This document shows, in pieces, positions 1 through 11,718 of a DNA stretch of 64,000 nucleotides. The DNA is taken from NCBI GenBank assembly GCA_028532985.1, contig JANCIK010000009.1, positions 868,001 through 932,000 of the forward strand, given 5' to 3'. How positions within the stretch are numbered: position 1 is the first letter of the stretch; each line of letters opens with the position of its first letter. Both the position numbers and the translations under genes were made by a program. The stretch is from Stropharia rugosoannulata. Lineage: Eukaryota > Basidiomycota > Agaricomycetes > Agaricales > Strophariaceae. The notes beneath the pieces were generated by a model. That model did not search any database and was not told the DNA's origin. It was given only the letters and a program-made list of their open reading frames with translations.

Positions 1-752
1 GGCTGGCACCTATATCATTCTCGCGCTACATATAAGGTCGTCTTCTTACACAAACTGACACACTCACTTGTGAAATTTTCAAGAGATGCATTATGTAGTC
101 CTAATGAAGCATCTTCCTGAGCTCCTATGTGGGCGGCAATTTTGTAAGAACGACTTCATTGTGGAAAGGAATATCTGAAGTGGGTAGGAGAGAGAGCCAC
201 CTGGATCCACTTTGAAATAGGAGCTCGACCTTGCCTAGAAAGCTTAAAATACGCGAGCGATTACAAGATGTCAATGCTTCGTGATGCAAGCCCTGATTTT
301 GCAGGGGTTGGTAGGGGGCTGGTTCTGTAGAAATCTGTAGAAATCTGTTGTAATGTCGCTGCCAAGGAGTTGGTAGCCGCGGAGTAAACAGCGGTGGGAT
401 GGATGTCTGTTATCTTGTGGGCGGGCCGCGACAGAAGCATTGAGAGAATCGAGTAAGATCACAGAATCAACAACCGAGTAAGGCATGTGGAGGCCAACAG
501 AGTGGGAATGGGTCCGGCACGGTCATATGTATCTAAACATAGCTCTCTTCCCACCCCCACAAGCGATTTCCACTGAGTAATCCTGTCATCACTTTGGAAG
601 AAAGCAGGTACAAGCCATCTTCTCATCAGCACTTCCGAAGCAAGATCTTCTTCCCGGGGATAAACCAAATCCTCAAAATGCCTTAAACCAACAGATTCAC
701 GGTGCTCCACGCCCCCCACTACCTACCATCCCATCCTCCTCAACGTTCAGCA

Positions 753-3020
753 ATGGAGCTTGAAAGTGGCGTCCCGCGATCGAAAGATGAGGAGTTGCTG
801 GCAACCATGGGATATAAGCAGGAGTTCAAGAGAGAGTTCTCCTGGTGGCAGCTGCTCTCTCTCGCGTTCAGTATCATTGGGATCGTTCAGTCGGTCTCGT
901 GAGTGCACCTCTCCTACGGAACGGAGCATACAATGGCTCACTGTCAATTATTTTAGATCTGTTTTGGTCTACTCTCTTCCTTATGGTGGACCCGTTGCAA
1001 TGGTGTGGGGCGTAAGTGCATTAACTTGTCAATTTTTGTTCAACGTGGCTAACTTCGAGAATAAGTGGGTTGTATGCAGCGTTTTCTTGATGACAATTGC
1101 ACTATGCATTGCTGAGCTCGCATCTTCGGCTCCTACCGTCGGCGGTCTTTACTATTGGACATACAAATACTCGTCCAAGAGGTACAGACGCTTCCTATGC
1201 TGGATTGTTGGCTGTAAGTAGCTTCCGTTTCTGTCGGCCTTGTTATCTTAGCTTGTCAATTTTAGACGCCAACAGCATTGGTTACATCGCCGCCTTTGCT
1301 TCAGCTGACTATGCTGCAGCCCTCCAAATCTTCGCAGCGGCTACTATTGGGTCAGGAGGGACATTTGTTCCTACAACCGGTCAAATCTAGTAAGCAATAC
1401 ATAGCCTTCTTTACGTTTAAATGCCTTGTACTGATCCGCAATACAGCGGGCTATTCTGCGGGCTTATCGTCCTTCACGCGTTCCTGGCTAGTGCAGCTAC
1501 GAAGTTCTTGGCGCGAGTCCAGATAATCTATGTTGTTCTAAATATTCTGTATGTTCATCCACTCGGGACTCCGTTGTGACCTTCTAATTCCTTGGCCAGT
1601 ATTTTCCTCGGTTTGGTTATTGCTTTACCTGTCTCTACCCCCGCCGAATTCAAGAACTCAAGCAGCTTCGTGTTCGGGACATTTGATAATTGTACGTAAC
1701 AGTAACTATATATCGTTTGGGCCACGGCTGATGGATACGTATACGTCTTTAGTGAGCCTGTGGCCAAGTGGCTTCGGCTTCATCTTGTCCTTCCTCGCTC
1801 CTGCCTGGGTTGTCGGTAGGTCACTTTCGCCGAACACCATGCTCAGTGCTGACTATTCTTCAATAAAGGTGGAACGGATTCTAGCGTGCATATCAGTGAG
1901 GAGGTCAAGAATGCAAACGTTGCTGTGCCACGGTCAATCATCCTGTCAACTGCGTTAGGATGCACATTCGGATGGGGTGCGAAAGCATGGTCGCTTTGAT
2001 TTACCAAACTCATTCTGACATTTATCCCCTTTATTCGTAGCTTTCATTCTATCCGTTGCATTTAACATGGGGACTGATACTATCGACATCCTCAGCAACC
2101 CGATCGGCCAACCGATGGCTACGGTGCGTTTCATGTATCCTATAGATAATTTCCAGGGAATGCTGAAGCTCGTTTCAGATTCTGTTCAACAGTCTCGGTA
2201 TGCGCGGTACTCTCGCTATCTTCAGCTTAATTATTATTACTATGTACGGTTTCTCTCAACATTTACTTGTTTTCTGCGCTAACGAACCCCTTACACAGTA
2301 ACATGTCAAGTATGAACGTCGTACGTACTTTTGAAATCGTGTGACTTGTTATACATACTGACAATCCAATGTAGCTCGTGGCTAGCTCCCGTCAAATCTT
2401 CGCATTCTCTCGCGACGGAGCACTTCCACTGTCGGGGTGGCTGTACAACATTAATCCCTATACCCAAACCCCAGTTATAGCTGTAATTTTCTGCGCAATT
2501 TTCGCAATGCTCCTCGGTCTTCTGTCCTTTGCCGGGCAAGCTGCAATCGGTGCCATCTTCACCATGGGTGTTGTGTGCACATATACCGCTTATTCGATCC
2601 CCATCGCTGCTCGCCACCTTGGAGGTCAGAGCTTCACTCCCGGACCTTTCAATCTCGGAAAGCTTGTAAGTCTAAGAGCTCTTTCTCAACTTTTCCAGAC
2701 CGTTTGGCTAAACGTTCCTCCAGAGCAAACTTATTTCATTGATCGCCGTGGCTTTCATGGCCATGATGATTGTTGTGCTTTTGTTCCCTACCGAGCCTTC
2801 CCCGACTAAAGAGACCATGAACTACACCGTTGTCGTCTGGGGTGGCATTCTTCTGCTGAGCACCTTCTACTACTTCCTCCCCGTCATTGGAGGCAGGCAA
2901 TGGTTTACTGGCCCCGCCCGTACTGTTCTCGACATTGCCGATAACGATGGGAGCGACTACAACTCGGAGAAACAAAGTCAGTCCGAGAGGCAAAGTAACA
3001 AGGATAAACTGTCATTGTAA
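753..3020 (+). CDS. APC-superfamily amino acid / GABA-type permease
   Basis: Multi-exon gene for a plasma-membrane type transporter of the amino acid/choline/GABA permease family, with about twelve hydrophobic helices spread over the exons. The start at 753 gives a soluble N-terminus with SKDEELLATMGYKQEFKREF, typical of fungal members, leading into helix 1. Family landmarks are GGPVAMVWG followed after an intron by a WVVCSVF helix, IAELASSAPTVGGLYYWT, VPTTGQIYG across a splice, FNMGTDTIDILSNPIGQPMA, and ASRQIFAFSRDGALP before the last helices. Exon 1 ends at 898 and exon 2 begins at 957; several short introns follow. The C-terminus is hydrophilic and ends at 3018-3020. Transport of amino acids, GABA or a related amine is known for the family; the exact substrate cannot be told. 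Some splice sites between 1500 and 2380 were not resolved exactly. Confidence 0.88.
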
Positions 3021-5071
3021 TAGTTGTTGTTGCACCCCTAATCCTAATGTTTTAACAGCAAAAGTTGCTACCTAGAGATGATCTAGAGCTGTACATGTCC
3101 TTTTTACTGTACTTTTACGTCTACTTAACGCCTTTGGCATGCTTTGATGACACAACATGTTGTTTTGAATGTAATACATATATTTCACTTTTATTTCCGC
3201 AATGGATTGACATACAATGCGATATCGCCCGGAAGGTATTTAACCAGAGACAACTGCCGCGAAGCGGTAAGTCGCTGAAAAGTACCGCCGAGCGCCTGAG
3301 CCGCGGTGCGTAGTCAAACGGCACCCAACGTCAGCCGGTACACGCGAGTCCCCGAGCGTACCAAGTACTACTCAGCATCCAGCCCAGCTCTAGCCAATTC
3401 TTGCGCCAATAATCACGACCATTATGGAAGCCATTGATTCCGGTATGTGGCAAGTTCAGACCCATATCAACCAGTTCCTGGGCACACAGTAGTCCATAGT
3501 GATAACAGTCTCAAGAACACTTCTATCAGAACTCCGGAAAGCGGACTGTTGGTGAGTAGGTACCTTTGTGCCACTTCGGCTTGTGCACAGCGCTCAGCGA
3601 TCTGCTTCAACTGTATGCGCTGAATCGACGGCTAGTAGGAGTGTTCGCCATCATATCTCTGTGTGCTCTCGCCACCCTGCGCGCTTTATTCAATGTCCAC
3701 AGCGCACAGCGCGAGGAAATTCCTCGAACCTGTCGCCATTCTTCGGTTGCTGCGGTCCCTTTCAAGATCGCTACAGATTCCAACAAGATAGTTCTCATGT
3801 TGTCTTTGATGCTGTACCGAATTTTACTGATCATCAATCTCTACCACCGGCTTCGCGTCGGCAGTCCATCAATCTTGCACTAGGCGATGTGATACCTACT
3901 CTAGCCTACTCTATAGTATGAACAATGAAGACGCGCGATGGTAAAGAGGAGCCATTCAAATTTTAGAATGATCGGAGGGCGGAGGAAGTTGCGTGGCGAT
4001 CGATACTCATTCAGGTTTAAATTTTCAGAATTGGCATGAACCTACGGCGGGAGTATGATGATCGTCGCAATTGTATCCGTGTCAAGTCCGTGTTGCGGCG
4101 GAGAAAGTCGTTCCGACTTGTGAATCAGAGCACAAATCGCATGCCATGCTACACAAGCCCTTCGCGATTAGCCAGTGGGCGGAAGGTCGCACAGCTATAA
4201 CTGTTCTCCAATCCAGAGCTTGATATTTCTTCCTCGGGGAGTCAGTTTAAGGGTAATGAAATGTCGTGATACAAGTGTTTTACAGCACCATGTGTCTCAA
4301 CCGAATTCTCGTCTTCAATTTCCCATCCGATTGAATTGTTCTCCTGTGATGAGACAGGAAGGGATCTTTTCCCGACAGGAATTGCAAAAAGTCGAATGAC
4401 AATTTTTCATTGAAGGCAGAATATAGACCTGATGACATTGAGCGCTCACCCGTGGCGCTTTTGCTCTGGTTCGCTGCCATGCGAAATCAACGACAGTTTA
4501 GTCTGAATGCACGCACAGCGAGGTGGATTCGAAGAACGGTATAGCTTGTAGGGTGCACAAGTGCCGAATCCTCGTGAACGTCTTCGAATACAAAGTCCAG
4601 ACTGCCCACCGGCATAGACGTTTCTCGTTTCGAAGTTCGGTGTGGCATGTGTACTCGTCCGCATGACACATAGGTATTCCTATATTTATCGTCTCATGAC
4701 AGACATGAAAGGTTAACCAGAATCACGACATGCTTTACAAACGGAAGATTTGTTATGAACTAGGCGGATGACGGTTTTCCATGATCTGTAAAAAATAGTA
4801 ACAGCGTGTCATAAGGTGTGTGACGGTTGTAGGCCCGAGAGTCCTGATATAGATAGAGCACTTGAATCCATGTCAATCTCTGTTCCACTACGATAGAAGC
4901 CACGTTTAACATTGCAGATAGATAGTCAGTAGATTACATCAATTGTCTTCGCTGTTGTTGGCAAAAGTGCCTCGTAACAGATAGACAGACGGAAGAAACA
5001 AGCATAGTAGGGATCAGGTCAGAGTTGTCAGGCCATGTGCGGGTCGGGTATCAGAACGCCATTGACTAGAA
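3021..5071. other. gene-poor stretch
   Basis: About 2 kb with no gene I can support. Overlapping open frames at 3566-3921 and 4446-4669 show no recognisable motif, no convincing splice structure and no membrane or signal segment. It probably holds the 3' ends of the permease gene and of the minus-strand EBP gene plus intergenic sequence. Confidence 0.5.
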
Positions 5072-6232
5072 TCATGTAGCCTTGACTTTGGATTTAGACA
5101 GTTTTTGCGAAAGCCTGAGGGAACCAGCGATGTGCGTGTACGAATCGTACATAAGCCCGAGAGGAACAAAAACCCAGCTGCGGAAACAAAATTAGATGTG
5201 TGCCTGGTGAGAGGAAAGCGCGCTTACATGACGTTCATGAACTACCAGACCACTGTCAGATAAAATGAAAATAACAGTCTGGTAATTACTCACCACAAGG
5301 TAAACCCAAAGATATAAAGCATTTGAGGTGTTCAAGTTGGGACTCCCGGTTAACCATTCAGGGCAAAACGTCATCCATCTACAAGGGCCTTGAGATATTT
5401 TTAACCTCAACCGAAATATAGAAGGCTCACCCTCCGTACAGTTCAGCCGTGCTCAAAACGATAATCCAGTAGTGGCGCGCGGGATCGTCATTTGCAAGCT
5501 GGTTCAGGATATAGCAGCACATGGGGCCTGCGCCAAGAACGGTGAGGATCTCAAGTGAGACGACAGTAGGGTCCGCCGTTCCCCAGCGAAAGTCGGCAGC
5601 CGCATATTCGCGCCCTGTGAACGAAATGATATTAGAAGAACTGCGCGTAGCAGCGACATGGAAATGCGCACTCACACATCTCCGCAAGTGGTCCTGTGGA
5701 TGTATTCACTTGACGTCCAAATACCGAGAGCCAGAGGAACGATCCCTCGAAAGAGAAATGGATCATCGCGTCAAATGCCTGGATGATTTCATGTCAGCAG
5801 TCGACTCGAAGTAAGCACTTGTGGACGCCAGTGTGTAGTGACATAGCAATAGTGATATTGCAGAATCACCGAGTCCTCGGTATGACTACGCGAGTTGTGC
5901 AGCTACCAAGCAGCGTTGCAGATGGGAAAGACGCGACTTTCGCCTTCTCTCAAATCAAAACATCTCGTATGCATTGACGAAATGGCTGGCGACGCGAAAG
6001 ATGGTTGCACAGGCGACATGCCAGCCCTGCCGTTACGCCTATAACCCATGCCCATCACAGCCCAGACCCCCGATATGCTACTCACCAGCCAGATGAACGT
6101 GAATCTATCCTGCCACCGCGCATTCTTAGGTAGGAATTTGTTCGCGCCGATACGTGCGAGAAGATACACGGCTGCAACTCCAGCAAGCGAGAATGCAGAC
6201 GTTTTAGTGAAAATTTCGGGACCGTCGGACAT
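5072..6232 (-). CDS. emopamil-binding protein (EBP/EXPERA) family sterol-isomerase-like membrane protein
   Basis: Six-exon gene reconstructed as 6232-6086, 5778-5676, 5614-5431, 5378-5294, 5241-5228 and 5177-5072, summing to 639 nt (212 aa). EBP-family landmarks appear in order: an N-terminal helix (FSLAGVAAVYLLARIG), then FDAMIHFSFEGSFLWLSVFG with the conserved histidine and glutamate of the isomerase site, MWREYAAADFRWG, a helix, [24 protein letters not shown], and a last helix containing NVIWVFVPLGLMYDSY. Length and order match EXPERA-domain proteins, ER membrane proteins related to delta8-delta7 sterol isomerases. Fungi normally use the unrelated ERG2 for that step, so the substrate here is open. 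The fifth exon is only 14 nt and supplies the FMNVI link; without it the reading frame breaks. Confidence 0.87.
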
Positions 6233-7491
6233 GGTAGCGCGTCTTTGAAGCAGGTTTAAGATCAGCTATGCAAGTGTTGTATTAGTTAGGGAAGCAAAGC
6301 GGGAGTGTTGCTCAATGTCAACTAAGCGTATGTGAGAGAACGTGAATGAAGAGCACTGCTGGTTGAATAGCGTGGGACGTGGTCATCACTTGGTTATAAC
6401 GGAATTTCAAATTCAAATTCCAATACACAACACCACGTACGACTTCAGCTCTATATCGTTTTGTCTGGGTTTCACTGGTTGTATGATGGCTAACAGTGAA
6501 TCTTGAATGATACAGTAAGCCATAAGTAAGAAGAAACGGGTGAGACGGGAATTATCGACATTACTTGGATACAAACTCAGCCGCAGCAAGATGCTAAGTC
6601 CGATTCGAACTCAGCGCTACGCTCCGACGAAGTTCGCTGAAAGTTGTTTCCTGATCACTGAATATAGGGGTCTATGTTGGGTCCATGAAATCTATTGGAT
6701 CTCATATCTGCAGCCTAGTAGTGTACCAAACCAATAATACGCATACAATACCTGATGGCAGAGCGTTGCCTAATAATAATGCCTATGTATTGGATGTTAA
6801 TCATACCAGGATTCAGTCTAAGGGTTTACGTTTAGGGACTACCACAAAAGATCAGAATACTGGTTTGGCTCATAGGCATGTTATTGCTAAAATCCTCAAT
6901 CCTAGAGGCTGAATCAGTGACATTCAAAAGCAACGACCAGTATGAGAAAGATTCACGAGGGATACTTTCATGATCATACGATTTTCCACCTGAATTATGA
7001 CTGTAAACTTTTCTTCAGGATTAAGTTGAACCTACGAGTATGCGATTACTATGCGATTATTAAGAGATCATTGCGGGCTGATTAAACAGAGGCACTTCAA
7101 AGTTGAATTCACTAGTTGTGTCCTGAGTGCGTCTAGCATCCTAAGCATTAGTATGTGTTACCGGTTCATAGACCTAAGTTTATTCAATACGAATGGTCAA
7201 ATCTCAGAGGTGGTACTATAGAACCACACTCTGGTATCAATCTACTTACAAAGAACATTCAGTTGCAACTTGGTGCTGGGTGACTGCTATCTTGTATTAG
7301 GGATGCACTATGGGGATCACTCTCTCTTCGAATCTGAGAAAGAATAAAGGTTCTATTCATGTCATAATGAAAGACACCTAGTAGTACCATGCAAGGTACA
7401 TGGACATGCAATACTGTTACAATGAATTCAAGAATCAAACAGAGGAACGCTAGCACTTTATACTTAAGTTCTAGGACTATACGTAGTGGAA
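6233..7491. other. intergenic region without a supported gene
   Basis: About 1.26 kb between the EBP gene and the 3' end of the GST gene, AT-rich. Short frames at 6540-6912 and 7259-7531 carry no motif I recognise and the latter overlaps the GST 3' exon. I see no tRNA or clear repeat. Confidence 0.45.
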
Positions 7492-8379
7492 TCAAGCAGT
7501 GCCCTTTACTCCATCTTTTACTGCCTGCCACGATTCACGGGCGTAAATATTGTCAAACCACCTGAAAGAAGGCAATTAGCCACATTACCTCGAGGTCACG
7601 AATACTCTAAAGCAAACGAGTACCTTTTTACATTAGGTTTTTCCTGCATGATGTTACTTCCAGCAACAGCCAGCATCGATCCGTAAGGGAGGTGATATAA
7701 ATCAGCGAGCGTGATTACCTGCGGGTTTGGAAGACCGTTTAGCCATATATAATTGTGGATAGGAAGTATCGTTGAAGTCGTACTTTCCCGGCAACGTAGT
7801 CCTGATTGGCTAGGATCTTGTCATAGACATCTAGCTTTGCAGAAAGAGATTTTATGAGCCTGTCAAAGGTCGCCTTGTCGCCCTGCACCCCCCGCATTCT
7901 AGACGGAAGAAAAATTTAGTAATCAGCTATAGGTATAATGTTTGGAAAGGAGATCACATACCGCTTGAACACCACTTCGGCCACGGCCTTCTCTGCGTAC
8001 TCGTTGAAGTCCGACATCTCGACACAAGCCGCCTGGTGGAAGAGCGCTTCTGACTGAAAGTTGGTCGGTATGAGGGGAGTGCCTTGTTTCTCCCATTTCT
8101 TAGCAATGTAATAGGCTATGGCACGGCTCTCGTAGATGATGAACCCGTCGTCGTCCTTGTAAACCAAAATTCCTGAGTATGTCGAACAGGAAATGTCATG
8201 GCACGTACAAGGTAGGGAACCTGACCGAACGGCTGCTTCTCGAGATATGCAGGAGATTTGTGCTCTCCCTTCATGAGATCTATGTTGAAGAACTGGAAGG
8301 GGACTTGTTTTTCGTGCAAAGTGACGGCAACGCGTTTGGTACAGGTGGACATCTCGCTACCGTAGAGTTTGACGACCAT
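7492..8379 (-). CDS. glutathione S-transferase
   Basis: Five exons, 8379-8209, 8155-7962, 7898-7784, 7718-7624 and 7561-7492, total 645 nt (214 aa), the usual length for a cytosolic GST. The N-terminal thioredoxin-like domain reads KLYGSEMSTCTKRVAVTLHE, then KQPFGQVPYL with the cis-proline that binds glutathione, and across a splice DDDGFIIYESRAIAYYIAKK, with the E-S pair contacting the glutathione gamma-glutamyl group. The C-terminal helical domain includes GKVITLADLYHLPYG, the conserved helix-capping segment, and ends WFDNIYARESWQAVKDG. The pattern resembles fungal phi/theta-like GSTs that conjugate glutathione to electrophiles or reduce peroxides. The start at 8379 leaves no room for a targeting peptide, so the protein is probably cytosolic. 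Confidence 0.93.
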
Positions 8380-8454
8380 GATTGCTATAAATATTTGTTC
8401 GGAGGCGAGGAGATAGTTAGGAAGTAGACAGAATTTTATGATTACCGTCTGCTT

Positions 8455-8681
8455 TTAACAAGAAAAGGATGTTAACTGACTCTTTGGATCGATTGTAAAC
8501 TCATCTGTGAATGTGAACGATGCCGTGAGTGCGCAATTATGACAGGAAGCGGATAAGGGGCTGAATACGCCAGATAATTTGTAAATTCGTCGGTGTCTTG
8601 CAAAGCGAACATACGTTGACCTAGGTTGGCCTCCTTTTTTCTTGCCCTCTGGTCGTCATCGACTCGGCGCCTATCAGCCAT
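8455..8681 (-). CDS. possible very small hydrophilic protein
   Basis: A two-exon model (8681-8615, 8504-8455) joins cleanly in frame to a 38-residue charged peptide starting MADRRRVDDDQRARKKEANLGQ. The donor is GTATGT and the acceptor follows a pyrimidine-containing TTCACAG. It lies just upstream of the GST gene on the same strand, so it could instead be part of a GST 5' leader. I do not recognise the product. The only support is splice-site quality and a biased charged composition. Confidence 0.22.
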
Positions 8682-9087
8682 GATGGAGTGATGGAAGCAA
8701 ATAGCATGTGAAATCGAAGCATACGCCAGAGTCTGGATATGCCTTCTGAGCACAGGCAGAGCTGGCGTATTTATAGTCAGAAACTTCAGCGGAAACGATC
8801 ACATACTATGATAGTCCCATGCCCCTTATCGATTTCGTGGCAGTCACAGACCAAGTATCAAGGAGATGAATGCAACAGGAGTATTTGCGGGGCTGTGAAT
8901 CACGTGTGCGGGGAACAAGGATCCGGTAGCCGGGTTAACTAGGGACATAAAACTTTGATTAGCTCAATTGGTTTTCCACTCACTAGACCTCTTTATCTCC
9001 CCTTTGGACCCGTTTAGGATTCCTTCGTCGAGGCCCAACTTCATACTTAATAGTTGTTATTACACCGGGGCTGTTATCGCCCCCCTC

Positions 9088-11276
9088 ATGCTCAGAACAG
9101 CCACAAAACGCATACCGCGCACCGTACACGCATCCATGGTCCGCAAGTCCTCGACGGCCCCTCCGGGCTACGTCGCTGACCCTGCAGCGCCGCCCATGCT
9201 TCGATACCAAGCTTCACTTCCTCGCCTACCAGTTCCAGACCTCTCTTCGACATGCACAAAGTACCTCGAAACTGTAGAGCCATTAAGCACTCCGGAAGAT
9301 TTCGCCAACACCCGCAAAACTGTTCAGGAGTTCCTCAAGTCCCCTCTAGCTTCAGAACTGCAACGGCGCCTTCAGGAGCGGGCAGCTGACCCGAACACAG
9401 CGAACTGGCTTGCAGATTGGTGGAATGAAGCCGCATATATGGGGTACCGAGACCCCGTCGTCGTATTCGTTTCCTACTTCTTCGTTCACGTCGACGACCG
9501 TCTGCGTCGGACGCCAGCAGCGCGGGCTGCGAGCCTGATCAAGGCTATGCTCCCTTTCCGGGAACTCGTGGAGAGCGGGACCCTGGCACCAGACACCGTG
9601 CGGGGAGGTGCACCTCTGTGCATGGACTCGCTGAAATGGCTATTCCATTCGTCTCGATACCCCGTGAAGCCATCGGATGCAGCAGAGAAGTTCGACGCAA
9701 AGGAAAATAATCACATCGTTGTCTTGCGCAAGAACCGATTCTTCGTCGTGCCTCTAGCCACCTCTGACGGTGTGGAATTGTCTGTTGCACAGCTGGAGCA
9801 ACAACTACAAGCTGTCATCGACACCGCAGGAACTGGGGAGGCGACTGCCCCTGCCCTTGGCGCGCTGACGTCGGACAACCGTGATCTCTGGGCGGACAAC
9901 AGGGAGGCCCTGCTCCGTGCCAGTCCGAGCGGGAAGAACGCGGAGTCCCTGCGGAAGATCGACAGCGCCATGATCGTGCTTGCACTGGATGATACCAAAC
10001 CGATCACCCGTGAAGATATTAGCTGGGAAACATGGGTTGGAAATGGACGGAATCGCTGGTACGATAAACATCAACGTGAGTGCTTTTCCAGATATATTTT
10101 CATTCTCTTTTGGCTCCCCTACAATATTGTCCTATTGAACTACATAATGTGTTTGGAGAGTGTGTATGCCTTGCGGTACGCCACGATGTTCTTTAAATCC
10201 GCATGTGTGATTTTTCACAGGCAGAACATGTCAATCTGGTCATATGGGTTTCATATCAGGGAGCTGCTATTTAGATTTGCACGCCATATCAAACTTGTTT
10301 TACGCTAGACGCTTACGACTTTGTGTTTACAGTAATTGTGTACGACAATGGCCGCTCAGGGTTTTTGGGAGAGCACTCGTGCATGGACGGGACCCCCACC
10401 CTGCGTCTCAACGAATTTATGCTCGGGGCTATCGCGGCGGGCCAAATCCCAATCACTTCCGCACCTTTCACCCCACTTCCCGCACCCACCGAGCTGAAGT
10501 TCGACCTCCCCACATCAATAACTAATGCTATTGACGCTGCTGCTGGCCGCTTCGACTCGCTCGTGGCCGCCCACGACCTGCATGTTCTGCACTATACAGG
10601 ACTAGGCAAAACGTTCACCAAGGCGCACAAGACATCTCCGGATGCGACTGCACAGCTGATCAAGCAGCTCGCGTTCCACAAGATGTTTGGGCGGCCGGGG
10701 GTGACGTACGAGTCTGCCCAGACGCGTAAGTTCCAGCGCGGTCGGACGGAGGTGATCCGCGCGGCGAGCAAGGAGAGCGGTGCCTGGTGCGCGGCGATGC
10801 TTGACCCGCATGCGGAACCTGCAGGGCGGGACGCGCGCGCGCTCAGGGCGCTCTGGGACAAGGCGGTAAAGCGCCACGGGACGTACGCGGGCTGGGCGGC
10901 GGACGGGCAGGGCGTCGACCGTCACCTATTTGGGTTGAAGAAGCTGCTGCGCCCCGGGGAGCAGTTGCCCGCCCTATTTACTGACAAGGCATTTGCGAAG
11001 AGCTCGCACTGGGAGCTGTCCACGAGCCAGCTGAGCAGCCGCTTCGTCGATGGCTGGGGCTATGGCGAGGTTGTCGACGATGGGTACGGCGTGGCGTATG
11101 CGATTGGAGAAGATTATATCCGCTGGACTTTGACCAGCCGCAGGAGGGAGACCGCCGTTCTGAGGCACTTCTTGGAGGAGTCTGCAGGCGAGGTGAGAAG
11201 GATGTTGGAGGCTGCCGCCGAGGCAGAGAAGAAGGAGCGCAAGGCAGCCGAGAGCGCGGAAGTCGCCAAGTTGTAG
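9088..11276 (+). CDS. CAT2: carnitine O-acetyltransferase (mitochondrial/peroxisomal)
   Basis: Two exons, 9088-10075 and 10333-11276, sum to 1932 nt (643 aa). The enzyme moves acetyl groups between CoA and carnitine so that acetyl units can leave peroxisomes or enter mitochondria. The choline/carnitine acyltransferase signature is visible: LPRLPVPDLSSTCTKYL near the N-terminus, WWNEAAYMGYRDPVV, and GEHSCMDGTPTLRLNEF with the catalytic histidine at about residue 344, right after the splice. The protein ends in AKL, a peroxisomal PTS1 signal. The first ATG (9088) gives a basic Ser/Thr-rich leader (MLRTATKRIPRTVHAS) like a mitochondrial presequence, and a second ATG (9136) would drop much of it. 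In yeast Cat2 the two localisations arise from alternative starts, so dual targeting is likely here. Confidence 0.95.
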
Positions 11277-11718
11277 TGGAACAAAAGTTAAACATATACG
11301 CGGACCGGAAGGATATAAACTGTCCATGTTATATCTTAATGTAATTCAATGACGACTCTGTCTAAAGTGGTATTCCACTTTTTATATGCGAAGAAGAGGA
11401 CTGAGCACGAAAGCGCTAGTATGTCTATAGCCCATAACTTTTTGCAGATACTTCTCTCTTTTATCTGCACTCATGAAACGGAGAGGTGCAAATACTTGGA
11501 ATTGAGCATGGAGTGTACTTCAATATTTTAAGTCGAAATCAAGTCGAAGTTCTGCTAGAAGCTAGAAACCCCTAGAATGGCTTTATCACATGACCATAAT
11601 GACGCGTCCTTGACCGCTACTTGACCTTAAACCTCTATTATTACTTCATCCTCTTTGCTTTGCTCCCTGAACAATCTTTTGTACTGCTAACGACCAGCTC
11701 GACGAGACGAAACGAAAT
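11277..11718. other. intergenic region
   Basis: About 440 bp between two plus-strand genes. It must contain the CAT2 3' region and the promoter of the next gene. No gene is seen; the one open frame (11349-11531) shows no motif. Confidence 0.5.

Noticed and set aside
3566..3921. Overlapping plus-strand frames of 105 and 117 codons
   Set aside because: Two frames open over the same bases, no motif, signal or splice support.
4446..4669. Minus-strand frames of 60 and 72 codons
   Set aside because: Overlapping frames with no motif; likely chance.
8951..9030. TAGCTCAATTGGT near 8960, like a tRNA D-arm
   Set aside because: No matching acceptor stem, anticodon arm or GGTTCRANYCC T-arm at the right distance; it lies just upstream of the CAT2 start.
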